Source: Nevskiaceae bacterium
Lineage (GTDB): Bacteria; Pseudomonadota; Gammaproteobacteria; Nevskiales; Nevskiaceae
Direction of reading: 5' to 3'
DNA length: 64,000 nt
Assembly (NCBI GenBank): GCA_021731445.1
Contig: JAKFXK010000029.1
Coordinates: forward strand, 31,085-95,084
A program made the position numbers and the translations under genes. The number at the start of each line of letters is the position of its first letter. Positions within the stretch are counted from its first letter, which is position 1. Below are positions 26,024 to 34,686 of this stretch, one piece after another. Under the pieces are notes generated by a model, which saw only the letters and a program-made list of their open reading frames with translations, made no database searches and was not told the DNA's origin.

Positions 26024-27001
26024 ATGCTCGACCGCCGCCTGTCCACACGCCTGCTCGCCCTCGTCGCCGTGCTGTGGGCCGGCATGGCCACAGCCCAGCT
26101 GGCCCTGCCGGAGACGCCGCCCGATGCCAAGCCCGGCGAGTGCTACGGCCTGGTCTATGTGCCGCCGCAGTACCGCAGCTTCGAGGAGTCTGAGTTGCTC
26201 GCTGTCGCCAGCGAGCGCATCGAGATCACGCCGGCGGTCTATGAATACGTCGACGAGCAGGTGGTCATCCCGGCAGGCAAGCGCAAGAAAATCATCAAGC
26301 CCGCCGTCACCGAAACCACCGAAGAAACCATCACCGTGCCAGGTGCGAAAAAACGTGTCGTGGTGCCTGCCACTTACAAGACCGTCACCGAACAAGTGGT
26401 TGTGCAACAAGGCGCTGTGCTCCAGCCCGGCGAGCTGTTTGTAGGGCAGGAGGGCGGTGCCATCTGCATCGTCGATCAGCCCACCACGCAACAGACGGTG
26501 AAGAAGCGCGTGGTTGACCGCCCCGCCAGCAGCAGGCTGGTCAGCACGCCCGAACGCGAGCGGGTGGTGCAGCGCAAGAAGATCATCGAGCCTGCCGTGA
26601 CCGAATGGGTGGATGTGCCGGAGCGCACCATCACCAAGCGCGTGAAACTATTATCGACACCCGCAGGCAGCAGAACGGTACCGGTACCCGCGCAATACCA
26701 GACGGTGACGCGTCGCGAGCAGACCGCTGCCGCCAAGGCTGAGTGGCAGCGTGTGCTGTGCGAAACCAATTTCACGCCGGCGCTGGTGCTGAGCCTGCAA
26801 GAGGCGCTGAAGCGTGAAGGTGCCTACAAGGGCGCGGCGAGTGGGCAGATGAACCTGCAAACCGCCAGCGCGGTGCGCCTGTATCAGGAACGCAACGCCC
26901 TGCCCACCGGGGGCTTGAGCCTGGTCACTCTGGATCGTCTTGGCGTCAGCGTCACCGAAGGGCAGGCGATGATCCCGTCGGAATCAGCGCCGCGCCCATA
27001 G
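26024..27001 (+). CDS. Exported repeat protein with peptidoglycan-binding-like C-terminus
   Basis: A 325-residue exported protein. The signal peptide (LSTRLLALVAVLWAGMATAQ) is followed by GECYGLVYVPPQYR and then four to five loose repeats of a Val/Pro/Thr-rich beta unit: ITPAVYEYVDEQVVIP, IKPAVTETTEETITVP, VVPATYKTVTEQVVVQ, IEPAVTEWVDVPERTI and PVPAQYQTVTRREQ. The last about 75 residues resemble a peptidoglycan-binding helix bundle (ALKREGAYKGAASGQMNLQTASAVRLYQ, with the usual short-helix pattern). ATG 26024 is preferred, since GAGGA lies upstream; 26009 would add five residues. It is likely a periplasmic or outer-membrane-associated structural protein. Function is unknown. Confidence 0.72.
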   Translation: MLDRRLSTRLLALVAVLWAGMATAQLALPETPPDAKPGECYGLVYVPPQYRSFEESELLAVASERIEITPAVYEYVDEQVVIPAGKRKKIIKPAVTETTEETITVPGAKKRVVVPATYKTVTEQVVVQQGAVLQPGELFVGQEGGAICIVDQPTTQQTVKKRVVDRPASSRLVSTPERERVVQRKKIIEPAVTEWVDVPERTITKRVKLLSTPAGSRTVPVPAQYQTVTRREQTAAAKAEWQRVLCETNFTPALVLSLQEALKREGAYKGAASGQMNLQTASAVRLYQERNALPTGGLSLVTLDRLGVSVTEGQAMIPSESAPRP

Positions 27002-27361
27002 CAGCGCCACCACCAGTGGCACGATGGCGATCACGTCTGCCACGACGACCCGGCGGATGGCCGCATTGCCGCCGCCTTCGAGCATCGCCAGCGCGATGAA
27101 ACTCACCATGCTCAGTAGCCCCGCCAGCGCCATCGGCGTGCGCCAGGCCGGGATGAAGGCAGCAGCGATCATCGCCCCGCCCAGCAAGCCGAACAGCACC
27201 GCGCGATGCCGCATGAGGATGCGCAGGTTGGCATCGTCAAACGGTATCGCATACAAGGCTTGCAGCCGCTCCGCCCCCAGCACGCCGATGAACGGCAGGG
27301 CATTGATGACACCCGCCAGCAGCAGGGCTGCGGCCAGCGGGGTTTGATGATTGAAGGACAT
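26984..27361 (-). CDS. Four-helix integral membrane protein of unknown function
   Basis: A 125-residue protein with four hydrophobic helices: LAAALLLAGVINALPFIGVLG, FGLLGGAMIAAAFIP, LAGLLSMVSFIALAML and VADVIAIVPLVVALLW. The loop after helix 1 (ERLQALYAIPFDDANLRILMRHRAVLF) has conserved-looking charged residues; relatives have sometimes been mislabelled phosphopantetheine adenylyltransferase. It ends inside the 3' end of the repeat-protein gene on the other strand. It follows the DUF2834-like gene by five bases on the same strand, so the two are likely co-transcribed. Confidence 0.7.
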   Translation of the reverse strand: MSFNHQTPLAAALLLAGVINALPFIGVLGAERLQALYAIPFDDANLRILMRHRAVLFGLLGGAMIAAAFIPAWRTPMALAGLLSMVSFIALAMLEGGGNAAIRRVVVADVIAIVPLVVALLWARR

Positions 27362-27366
27362 GGGAC

Positions 27367-27678
27367 TCAACCGTAAGCGCGGGTTTCCGCCGCGTGCGGC
27401 TGAGGCGCCAGCAAGAGATACAGCATCGGGCCGATGGAGCCGAGCACCAGCGTGGTGATGAGGTACGGCCAGATCTTGCGGCCGGTGGCCGCCGCGTCGC
27501 GCCACATCCATACCATCGCCAACAGACAGACGATGACCAGATCGGCAAACACCTGATAGCCCGCGAGGTGCATATGGCTTTGCAGCAGGCCGAGATAGCC
27601 GACCTCGATCAGCACGTAGCTGGAATACAGCGCGAACGGCAGCAGGATGGCGAGGATGATGGTGCGGGGCAGGTGCAT
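27367..27678 (-). CDS. DUF2834-like small membrane protein
   Basis: A 103-residue protein with three hydrophobic helices. The pattern QVFADLVIVCLLAMVWMWRDAAATG then WPYLITTLVLGSIGPMLYLLL resembles the DUF2834 membrane family, with the conserved aspartate/tryptophan helix and charged cytoplasmic loop. GGAGAACCCC upstream of the ATG is a good ribosome site. It is the first gene of a two-gene unit with the four-helix protein, and it diverges from an MmyB-type regulator that may control it. Function is unknown. Confidence 0.7.
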   Translation of the reverse strand: MHLPRTIILAILLPFALYSSYVLIEVGYLGLLQSHMHLAGYQVFADLVIVCLLAMVWMWRDAAATGRKIWPYLITTLVLGSIGPMLYLLLAPQPHAAETRAYG

Positions 27679-27792
27679 GGGGTTCTCCTGGGGTTGGTTG
27701 ATTGCGGCGCTACTGTCCGCTTAAGCCTGGGTGCGCCTCAATGACTTGGCAGGTAATACCACCACCCGCAGTGCCCAGCGCACAATCGGCCA

Positions 27793-28617
27793 ATGAACCA
27801 GACCATCGCCGCAGCACCCGCCGATCAGCACTTCCCCCATCTGCTGCGCGAGCGCCGCCGCGGTACCGGCTATAGCCAGATGACGCTCGCTGCCGATGCC
27901 GGCCTGTCGCAGCGGCACCTGAGCTTTCTCGAAAGCAACAAGGCCCGGCCCAGCCGCGCGATGGTGCTGCAACTGGCCGAGGCGCTCGCCCTGCCGCTGC
28001 GCGAGCGCAACCGCTGGCTGATTGCGGCGGGCTTCGCGCCCCTGTTCGCAGAGCGGCCCCTGCACAGCCCCGACATGGCGTCGATCAAGCTTGCACTCGA
28101 TCTCTTGCTCAAGCAGCAGGAGCCGTATCCGGCGGTGGTGCTCGATGCGGGCTGGAACATCCTGCAAGCCAACGAGGCGACACATCGCCTGCTGTCGGTT
28201 TTTGGTGATCCCTCAGCACTCTGGCAGCGCGTCTCTGGCGACGGCCCGCCCAACCTGATGAAGCTCACCTTTCACCCCGAAGGCCTGCGCCCCTACATCA
28301 AGAATCTCGACGAGCTGGGCCCGGGCCTTCTGGCGCGGGCCATCCGCGAGGCACGCGAGAACGAGGCGGCGGCCACAGTGCTGGCGACGGTGCTGGCCTA
28401 TCCCGGCATCCCAGCCCGCTGGCGGCTGGCCGAGGTGTGGACGCCCTTGGCACCCGTGCTGCCGACGCGCGTCGGCATTGGCGAGGTGACACTGAGCTTC
28501 ATCACCATGCTGGCGAGTTTTGGCACGCCGCTCGATCTCACGGCGGACAACTTGCGGGTGGAGATTTTGTTTCCGGCGGACGGGTTTACCGACAACTTCC
28601 TGCGACGACCTGCATAG
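27793..28617 (+). CDS. XRE-type transcriptional regulator with MmyB-like ligand domain
   Basis: A 274-residue DNA-binding regulator. The N-terminal HTH_XRE (about 12-70) has LLRERRRGTGYSQMTLAADA then GLSQRHLSFLESNKARPS, the recognition helix being GLSQRHLSFLE. The C-terminal half (about 95-260) matches the MmyB-like PAS-type ligand domain: YPAVVLDAGWNILQANEATHRLL, then WRLAEVWTPLAP and the closing RVEILFPAD segment. MmyB proteins control small metabolic loci and may bind fatty acids. It diverges from the DUF2834-like/four-helix pair across 114 bases, the usual position for a regulator of its neighbours. Confidence 0.88.
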   Translation: MNQTIAAAPADQHFPHLLRERRRGTGYSQMTLAADAGLSQRHLSFLESNKARPSRAMVLQLAEALALPLRERNRWLIAAGFAPLFAERPLHSPDMASIKLALDLLLKQQEPYPAVVLDAGWNILQANEATHRLLSVFGDPSALWQRVSGDGPPNLMKLTFHPEGLRPYIKNLDELGPGLLARAIREARENEAAATVLATVLAYPGIPARWRLAEVWTPLAPVLPTRVGIGEVTLSFITMLASFGTPLDLTADNLRVEILFPADGFTDNFLRRPA

Positions 28618-28682
28618 GGGCTTCAGCCCACTGTTTGCTTGGTGTCGCGTGGGAGGCGATGCAGCTGTTTGCCCACATTGCG

Positions 28683-29009
28683 TCACTCGATCAAGGCCGG
28701 GATGAGGAAGTCGGACTGCGGCTCCAGCAGCATGCGCGGCAAGGTTTCTGCGACGGCTTCGCGCAGCAATATGCCTCCTGCTGCGTCCCAGTCCGGCACT
28801 GAATAGGAACGCTCCCAAGTGGCCTTGTCCGGCCATTGCGCATAAGCGAGCCAGGTGCCGTCTTCTGCCTTGTGCAGGCGAGAACCCAGGCCGCCACAGC
28901 GTTCGATGATGAGCGGTGTGTTGCGTGACCAGACCTCCTGGAACTGCGTTTCCTTGCCAGGGTGCAGCCGCCAGCGGTAGATAACCACAAAGCCGATGCG
29001 CGCACTCAT
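28683..29009 (-). CDS. Antibiotic biosynthesis monooxygenase (ABM)-fold protein
   Basis: A 108-residue cytoplasmic protein with the ferredoxin-like alpha/beta dimer fold of the ABM family: strand FVVIYRWRLHPGKETQFQEVW, helix, then GSRLHKAEDGTWLAYAQWPDKATWE. The family holds heme-degrading and quinol monooxygenases as well as proteins of unknown role; no His/Asn pair diagnostic of heme degradation is evident. The start at 29009 (MSARIGFVVIY) excludes an unconserved leader. It follows the NnrU gene by four bases, suggesting an operon. Confidence 0.78.
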   Translation of the reverse strand: MSARIGFVVIYRWRLHPGKETQFQEVWSRNTPLIIERCGGLGSRLHKAEDGTWLAYAQWPDKATWERSYSVPDWDAAGGILLREAVAETLPRMLLEPQSDFLIPALIE

Positions 29010-29013
29010 CGGC

Positions 29014-29595
29014 TCAGCCTGCAATCGGCGAAATGCCAACCAGCATCTTGTGCAGCCCGCCGACGAACAGCACATACAAGGCCAGTCCGCCGAGCACGAC
29101 CATCAGATCGTTCCAGCGCGAGGCCGGCGCGCCCGGCGGCGGGGTGACGACGGCGCGGCGTTTCACCGAAATACGGTCTGCCACGGCCCAGGTCAGAAAC
29201 GCACCGAACAGCAGCACATCGTGCAGGCCACCATTGGCGAGCAGATGCGAGAGCGCCCAGAGCTTGGTGGCGAGCAGCATCGGGTGCTTGGCTTTCGTGC
29301 GGATGCGCCCCGGCAGATAGGCCGCAAGCAGCAGGGGGAACACGGGCAGCATCAGCAGCAGGGCAATGTGGCGCATTGCCTTGGGCGGTTGCCAGAGCCA
29401 CACCGGGTTGCTCACCCGCGCCTCGCCGTAGCCGATGCAGATCAGCACGAAGCCGGTGATGGCAACGAGGCTGTAGAGGCCTTTCCAGCCATTAAGACCC
29501 AGTCGCGCCACAGCGGCGGCGCGCAGGTCGGGTGCGGCGATGGCAATGGAATGGATGCCTAGGAACAGCACGAGTCCTGCAATCAACAGTGTCAT
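29014..29595 (-). CDS. NnrU family membrane protein
   Basis: A 193-residue integral membrane protein with about six helices and the NnrU/ICMT-like core: LVLFLGIHSIAIAAPDLRA, LGLNGWKGLYSLVAITGFVLICIGYG, the RTKAKHPMLLATKLWALSHLLANG segment with conserved His and Trp, and VADRISVKRR. NnrU was described near denitrification genes and has been linked to carotenoid isomerase-like activity. No nitrate-respiration or carotenoid gene is nearby. It is transcribed with the ABM gene and diverges from purL across 139 bases. Confidence 0.88.
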   Translation of the reverse strand: MTLLIAGLVLFLGIHSIAIAAPDLRAAAVARLGLNGWKGLYSLVAITGFVLICIGYGEARVSNPVWLWQPPKAMRHIALLLMLPVFPLLLAAYLPGRIRTKAKHPMLLATKLWALSHLLANGGLHDVLLFGAFLTWAVADRISVKRRAVVTPPPGAPASRWNDLMVVLGGLALYVLFVGGLHKMLVGISPIAG

Positions 29596-29683
29596 GGCTC
29601 GAAACCCCTTGGTTTTCTGGCGGAGTTGCCATTATGGGCTGCCCTTTGTGCGCCCGATCGGCCGTGGGCTGCACTGCACTTGG

Positions 29684-29689
29684 TAAAAT
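29684..29689 (+). promoter_or_regulatory. Putative -10 element of purL
   Basis: TAAAAT with a preceding TGG lies 45 bases before the purL ATG and is followed by CGCGGCC. No strong -35 was found. Confidence 0.35.
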
Positions 29690-29734
29690 CGCGGCCTGCC
29701 CGAACAGGCCCTGCCCAGGGCCGCTCCTGCCGCC

Positions 29735-32700
29735 ATGTCTTTGCACGTTCTCCCCAGCGCCACCGTCCTCTCCGACTTTCGTGTGGCCCGACTGCTGGAG
29801 CGGCTCCAAGCCCACGCGCCGCAGCTCAAGGGCGTGGTGGTGCAGGACTTCTTCCTGGTGGATGGCGAGGCCAGCACGGCAGATCTGCGCCGCCTGCTGG
29901 GTGAGGGGCCAGACGCGCTGCCCGCCGCCGACGGCACGCTCTACGTGGTGCCGCGCGTCGGCACGCTCTCGCCCTGGTCGAGCAAGGCCACCGACATCGC
30001 CAAGGTCTGCGGGCTTGCCGGGGTGAAACGCGTCGAGCTGGGTCGCGCGGTGCTGTTGGCCGGTGTGGGTTCGCTGCCGGATGCAGCACTGGTCGAACTG
30101 CACGACCCGATGATGGAATCGGTGCTGGCGAGCGCACTCGATCTGGCGGGCGTATTCGCCACCGGCACACCGCGCGTGCTGCGCAGTGTCGATGTGCTGG
30201 CGGGCGGCAAGGCGGCACTTGAAGCCGCCAACAAGGATTGGGGTCTCGCACTCTCGGCGGACGAGATCGACTATCTGGTCGACTACGCAGTCAAGGCCGG
30301 CAAGAACCTGAGCGATGCCGAGCTGATGATGTTCGCGCAGGTCAACAGCGAGCACTGCCGCCACAAGATTTTCAACGCCGAGTTCACGGTGGATGGTGTG
30401 ACCGCACCGCTCTCGCTGTTCCAGATGATCAAGGAGTCTTACAAGGCTTCGCCTGCTGGAGTGCTTTCCGCATACTCCGACAACTGCGCGGTGGTCGAAG
30501 GTCACACGGCGATGCGCTTCTTCCCCGAAGGCGACCACCACTACCGCGAGCACGCGGAGCCGGTGCACATCCTCATGAAGGTAGAGACGCACAACCATCC
30601 CACCGGCATTTCGCCGCATCCGGGTGCTGCCACTGGCGCGGGTGGCGAGATTCGGGATGAGGCGGCGACGGGCCTCGGTGGTCGCCCGAAGGCGGGCTTG
30701 TGCGGTTTCAGCGTGGCGAACCTGCGCATCCCCGGTTTCACCCAACCTTGGGAGGTCGATCTGGGTCGCCCCAGCCGCATGGCGAGCGCGCTGCAAATCA
30801 TGCTCGAAGCACCGATTGGTGCCGCTGCCTACAACAACGAGTTCGGTCGCCCTTGCCTCACGGGTTACTTCCGCACCTACGAAGCCTTTGCACCCGATGG
30901 CCGGAACAGAGGCTTCCACAAGCCGATCATGATTGCCGGCGGCTACGGCAACATCCGCGCCGAACATGTGTTGAAGAAGGTGGTGGTTGAAGGTGCGGCA
31001 CTCATCGTGCTCGGCGGCCCGGCCATGCTGATTGGTTTGGGCGGTGCAGCGGGCTCGTCCATGGCGACCGGCGCGCAAGCCGCTGACCTCGACTTTGCCA
31101 GCGTGCAGCGTGCGAATCCCGAGCTGGAGCGTCGCTGTCAGGAAGTGGTGGATGCCTGCTGGGCGCTGGGCGAAGCCAATCCCATCCTGAGCATTCACGA
31201 CGTCGGCGCCGGCGGCATCAGCAACGCGCTGCCGGAGCTGGTGCATGCCGATGATCGCGGCGGCCATTTCAAGCTGCGCGATGTGCTGGCGGCCGACCCG
31301 GCACTGTCGCCGATGGAAATCTGGTGCAACGAATCGCAGGAGCGCTATGTGCTCGCGGTCGCACCGGAATCGGTCGCCCTGCTCGAACAATTCTGCGCGC
31401 GCGAGCGTTGCCCGATGGCCGTCGTCGGCACCGCCACGGCCGAACAGCAGCTTCGCGTCGAAGATTCTCTGCTCGGCAGCGACACCGTGCAGATGCCGAT
31501 GCAGGTGCTGCTCGGCAAGCCGCCGCGCATGCGCCGCACCACCACGCGTGCGCCGCAGACGTTTGCTGCGCTCGACACCAGCCGCATCGACCCCAAGGAC
31601 GCTGGCCTTCGCGTACTGCGCCACCCCAGCGTGGCGTCGAAGAACTTCCTCATCACCATCGGCGATCGCACTGTTGGTGGCCTGACCGTGCGCGACCAGA
31701 TGGTCGGCCCCTGGCAGGTGCCGGTGGCGGATTGCGCGGTGACCGCGACCGGCTTCGAGGCCACGACCGGCGAGGCGATGAGCATGGGTGAGCGCCCGGT
31801 GCTGGCTCTGCTCGATGCCCCCGCCTCCGGCCGCATGGCGGTGGGTGAGGCAATCACCAATCTCGCCGCTGCCCACATTGTCCGCTTAAGCGACGTGCGC
31901 CTCTCCGCCAACTGGATGGCGGCCTGCGGGCAGGGCGATGAAGATGCGCGCCTGTTCGATACCGTCAAGGCCGTCGGTGCCGAGCTGGCACCGGCACTCG
32001 GCATCGCCATCCCGGTCGGCAAGGATTCACTGTCGATGAAGGCGCAGTGGCAGCAGAACGGCGAGGCGAGAACGCAGACCGCGCCGCTGTCGCTGATCGT
32101 CTCGGCCTTTGCACCCGTTGCGGATGTGCGCAAGAGCCTGACACCGCAGCTCGCTGCCGAGCCTTCGACGGCGCTCGTGCTGATCGACCTCGGCAACGGC
32201 AGGAACCGCATGGGCGGCAGCATCCTTGCTCAGGTATATGGGCAGGTGGGTGATGTCGCGCCTGATCTCGATCAGCCGGCCCAGCTCAAGGCCGCCTTTA
32301 CGCTGGTGCAGAAACTCAATGTCGAAGGCCGCGTGCTGGCCTATCACGACCGCAGCGATGGCGGCCTGTTTGCCGCCGTCGTCGAGATGGCGCTGGCGGG
32401 GCGCAGTGGCGTGACGGTACAGCTCGAAGCACTCGGTGCGGATGCGATGGCTGCGCTCTTCAACGAAGAGCTCGGCATGGTCTTGCAGCTGCGTGCTGCC
32501 GATGTGGCCGCTGTGCTGGCTGAGGCAGAGGCCGCAGGCCTGAGTGCAGCGGTGATCGGCGAGCCGACTGCCGAGGACTACGTGCGCTTCAGGCACGGCG
32601 CGCGGGAGCTGTTTGCCGACACGCTGGAGCCGTTGCACAAGACCTGGGCCGAGACCAGCCACAAGATGGCAGCCCTGCGCGATCATCCCGATTGTGCGCG

Positions 32701-33568
32701 CGAGGAGTTTGCGGCGGTCGGCGCGCCGCACGATCCGGGCTTGAGCGTGAAGCTCAGCTTCGATGCCGCAGCCCGCGCGCCTGCCATCGGCAAGCGCCCC
32801 AAGGTGGCGATCCTGCGCGAGCAGGGCGTGAACGGACATATCGAGATGGCTTATGCCTTCCACGCCGCCGGCTTCGAGTCGGTGGATGTCCACATGTCCG
32901 ATGTGCTCGAAGGTCGCGTGCAGCTCGCTAACTTCGCGGGCTTTGCCGCCTGCGGGGGTTTTAGCTATGGCGACGTGCTGGGCGCGGGCCAGGGCTGGGC
33001 ACGAACCATCCTGTTCAACGAGCGCGCGCGCAACGAGTTTCAACAGTTTCTCGCCAACCCGGAGCGCTTCGCGCTGGGTGTGTGCAACGGCTGCCAGATG
33101 ATGGCGGCGCTGCAGAGCATTGTGCCGGGCGCCGGGCAATGGCCGCTGTTCAGGAAGAACCGCAGCCAGCAGTTCGAGGCGCGCTGGGGGATGGTGGAGC
33201 TGCTGCCGTCGAAGAGCCTGTTCTTCAAGGGTATGGAAGGCTCACGCCTGCCCATTGCCATTGCACACGGGGAAGGCCGGCCGGAGTTCAAGAACACCGC
33301 TGATCTGGCGGCACTGCAAGCCAATGGCCAGGTCGCAATGCGTTTCATCACCAATGCGGGTGCGGTGGCGAAAAGCTACCCTGCCAACCCCAATGGGGCA
33401 GAGCAGGGCGTGACCTCGATCTGCAATGCCGATGGCCGTGTGACCATCCTGATGCCACATCCGGAGCGCACCATTGCCGGTGCCGTCGGCAGCTGGTGGC
33501 CGACTGCGAATGGGGACAAGACGCCGTGGTTCCGGATGTTCGAGAACGCGCGACAGTGGACGAAGTGA
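29735..33568 (+). CDS. purL: Phosphoribosylformylglycinamidine synthase, single-chain
   Basis: A 1277-residue FGAR amidotransferase for the fourth step of purine synthesis: FGAR, glutamine and ATP to FGAM. The long single-chain form joins an N-terminal domain, an FGAM-synthetase tandem ATP-grasp-like core (motifs NSEHCRHKIF, ETHNHPTGISPHPGAATGAGG and GNIRAEHV) and a C-terminal class I glutaminase. The glutaminase has the Cys in LGVCNGCQMM, HGEGR and PHPERT. The length and order match gammaproteobacterial PurL. A terminator lies just after the stop. Confidence 0.97.
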   Translation: MSLHVLPSATVLSDFRVARLLERLQAHAPQLKGVVVQDFFLVDGEASTADLRRLLGEGPDALPAADGTLYVVPRVGTLSPWSSKATDIAKVCGLAGVKRVELGRAVLLAGVGSLPDAALVELHDPMMESVLASALDLAGVFATGTPRVLRSVDVLAGGKAALEAANKDWGLALSADEIDYLVDYAVKAGKNLSDAELMMFAQVNSEHCRHKIFNAEFTVDGVTAPLSLFQMIKESYKASPAGVLSAYSDNCAVVEGHTAMRFFPEGDHHYREHAEPVHILMKVETHNHPTGISPHPGAATGAGGEIRDEAATGLGGRPKAGLCGFSVANLRIPGFTQPWEVDLGRPSRMASALQIMLEAPIGAAAYNNEFGRPCLTGYFRTYEAFAPDGRNRGFHKPIMIAGGYGNIRAEHVLKKVVVEGAALIVLGGPAMLIGLGGAAGSSMATGAQAADLDFASVQRANPELERRCQEVVDACWALGEANPILSIHDVGAGGISNALPELVHADDRGGHFKLRDVLAADPALSPMEIWCNESQERYVLAVAPESVALLEQFCARERCPMAVVGTATAEQQLRVEDSLLGSDTVQMPMQVLLGKPPRMRRTTTRAPQTFAALDTSRIDPKDAGLRVLRHPSVASKNFLITIGDRTVGGLTVRDQMVGPWQVPVADCAVTATGFEATTGEAMSMGERPVLALLDAPASGRMAVGEAITNLAAAHIVRLSDVRLSANWMAACGQGDEDARLFDTVKAVGAELAPALGIAIPVGKDSLSMKAQWQQNGEARTQTAPLSLIVSAFAPVADVRKSLTPQLAAEPSTALVLIDLGNGRNRMGGSILAQVYGQVGDVAPDLDQPAQLKAAFTLVQKLNVEGRVLAYHDRSDGGLFAAVVEMALAGRSGVTVQLEALGADAMAALFNEELGMVLQLRAADVAAVLAEAEAAGLSAAVIGEPTAEDYVRFRHGARELFADTLEPLHKTWAETSHKMAALRDHPDCAREEFAAVGAPHDPGLSVKLSFDAAARAPAIGKRPKVAILREQGVNGHIEMAYAFHAAGFESVDVHMSDVLEGRVQLANFAGFAACGGFSYGDVLGAGQGWARTILFNERARNEFQQFLANPERFALGVCNGCQMMAALQSIVPGAGQWPLFRKNRSQQFEARWGMVELLPSKSLFFKGMEGSRLPIAIAHGEGRPEFKNTADLAALQANGQVAMRFITNAGAVAKSYPANPNGAEQGVTSICNADGRVTILMPHPERTIAGAVGSWWPTANGDKTPWFRMFENARQWTK

Positions 33569-33671
33569 GCGACGCATCCGGTGCAAATTCCCCTGCGCGC
33601 TGTTTCACGACGTGGTGGCTCACGTCACCATGTTCGAGAAGGCAAGAAACTTCGGTGAAATGAAGCCCATG

Positions 33672-33699
33672 AAAAAGCCCGCTGATGCGGGCGTTTTTT
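33672..33699 (+). terminator. Rho-independent terminator between purL and mlaA
   Basis: GCCCGC (33677-33682), loop TGAT, GCGGGC (33687-33692), then six T at 33694-33699; five A precede the stem, so it may also end mlaA transcription from the other side. Confidence 0.85.
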
Positions 33700-33706
33700 G
33701 CGCAGG

Positions 33707-34435
33707 CTATTCGTCTTCTTCCTCGCCGTAGAGCAGTGCTCTGGGTGGCGAGCCGTCGTATACCTTGTTGAGGCGGTTTTGCAGGTAGGCGGTGCGGATG
33801 AAAATGTAAGGGTCGATGGCACCGTCCACCAGCGCATCCGCACCCAGCAGCTGGGCGCGCAGGCTGACCAGACTCAAGCCCGTCGAACCATAAAAAATAT
33901 AGTCCTCATCGGCATTGTTCTGCTGGATGTAATAGAGCGGATTAGTGAAGTAGTCGGCACCACGGCCAATCAGGTCGCGGCCGTTGGAGGGGCCGAGCAA
34001 GGGCAGCATGAAGTAGACACCGGTACCCACGCCCCAGTAACCGAGCGTCTGGCCGAAGTCCTCGTCGTGCCGTGGCAAGCCGTTTTTGCTGGCCACATCC
34101 ACGAGGCCAGCAAGACCAATGGTGGAGTTCATCAGAAAACGGCCGGTGTCGGACGTGGCCTGCAGGAGCTTGCCCTGCAAGGCGCCGTTGACGATGGTGA
34201 CCGGCTCGCCCAGGTTGCCGAAGAAATTGACCACGGCCTTCTGCGCGGCTCGCGGCAGGACTGCCTTGTAACTCTCTGCGACAGGCCTCAGCACGTAACG
34301 GTCGGCTGTGCGGTTGAACGTGAACATTGCACGATTGACCGGCTCCAGAGGGTCGGATGGCGAATCGGGCGGGAGGGTGGCGCAGGCACTGAGCAGGACA
34401 GTGCCGCAGAAGGTGGCGGTGCGAAAAAGGGTCAT
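33707..34435 (-). CDS. mlaA: Outer-membrane lipoprotein of phospholipid transport, MlaA/VacJ
   Basis: A 242-residue lipoprotein that extracts misplaced phospholipid from the outer-membrane outer leaflet and passes it to MlaC. The signal peptide ends in a lipobox (LLSACA, Cys near residue 17). The core has DPLEPVNRAMFTFNRT, NFFGNLGEPVTIVNGALQG, FLMNSTIGLAGLVDVA, LPRHDEDFGQTLGYWGVG and YFMLPLLGPSNGRD, all MlaA hallmarks. The start at 34435 overlaps the mlaB stop by four bases, so it is the last gene of the mla operon here rather than a separate locus as in E. coli. Confidence 0.95.
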   Translation of the reverse strand: MTLFRTATFCGTVLLSACATLPPDSPSDPLEPVNRAMFTFNRTADRYVLRPVAESYKAVLPRAAQKAVVNFFGNLGEPVTIVNGALQGKLLQATSDTGRFLMNSTIGLAGLVDVASKNGLPRHDEDFGQTLGYWGVGTGVYFMLPLLGPSNGRDLIGRGADYFTNPLYYIQQNNADEDYIFYGSTGLSLVSLRAQLLGADALVDGAIDPYIFIRTAYLQNRLNKVYDGSPPRALLYGEEEDE

Positions 34436-34683
34436 GTCAACGTCAGTATCGCATCCAGTTCGAAAAAGCCTGCCAGCGTGAGTAGCTGCCGGGGTGCATT
34501 GGTGAATCGAAGCGTTTGGCCCCTGGCCTTGGCGCGCCGGGTGAGCTCGAGCATCAGCGCAAGTCCGGCACTGTCGATGCGCTCGATGCCTGCCATGTCG
34601 ATGCTGCCAGCTGCTGCATAGTCGCCGCCGCGCGCGAGTACGGCTGGTGCACCGTGCTGGGTCCACTCGCCCTCTGCACGCAT
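34432..34683 (-). CDS. mlaB: STAS-domain protein MlaB
   Basis: An 83-residue cytoplasmic STAS protein that binds MlaF and is needed for MlaFEDB activity. The STAS phospho-loop segment IERIDSAGLALMLELTRRA has the typical DSAGL with the conserved serine. It is on the short side of the MlaB family. It lies three bases after mlaC and overlaps mlaA, inside the mla operon. Confidence 0.9.
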   Translation of the reverse strand: MRAEGEWTQHGAPAVLARGGDYAAAGSIDMAGIERIDSAGLALMLELTRRAKARGQTLRFTNAPRQLLTLAGFFELDAILTLT

Positions 34684-34686
34684 GCC

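Noticed and set aside
29492..31876. A 794-codon open frame opposite purL
   Set aside because: It runs antisense to the conserved purL core; its product is His/Arg/Gln-rich with no domain. High-GC third-position bias makes such frames common.
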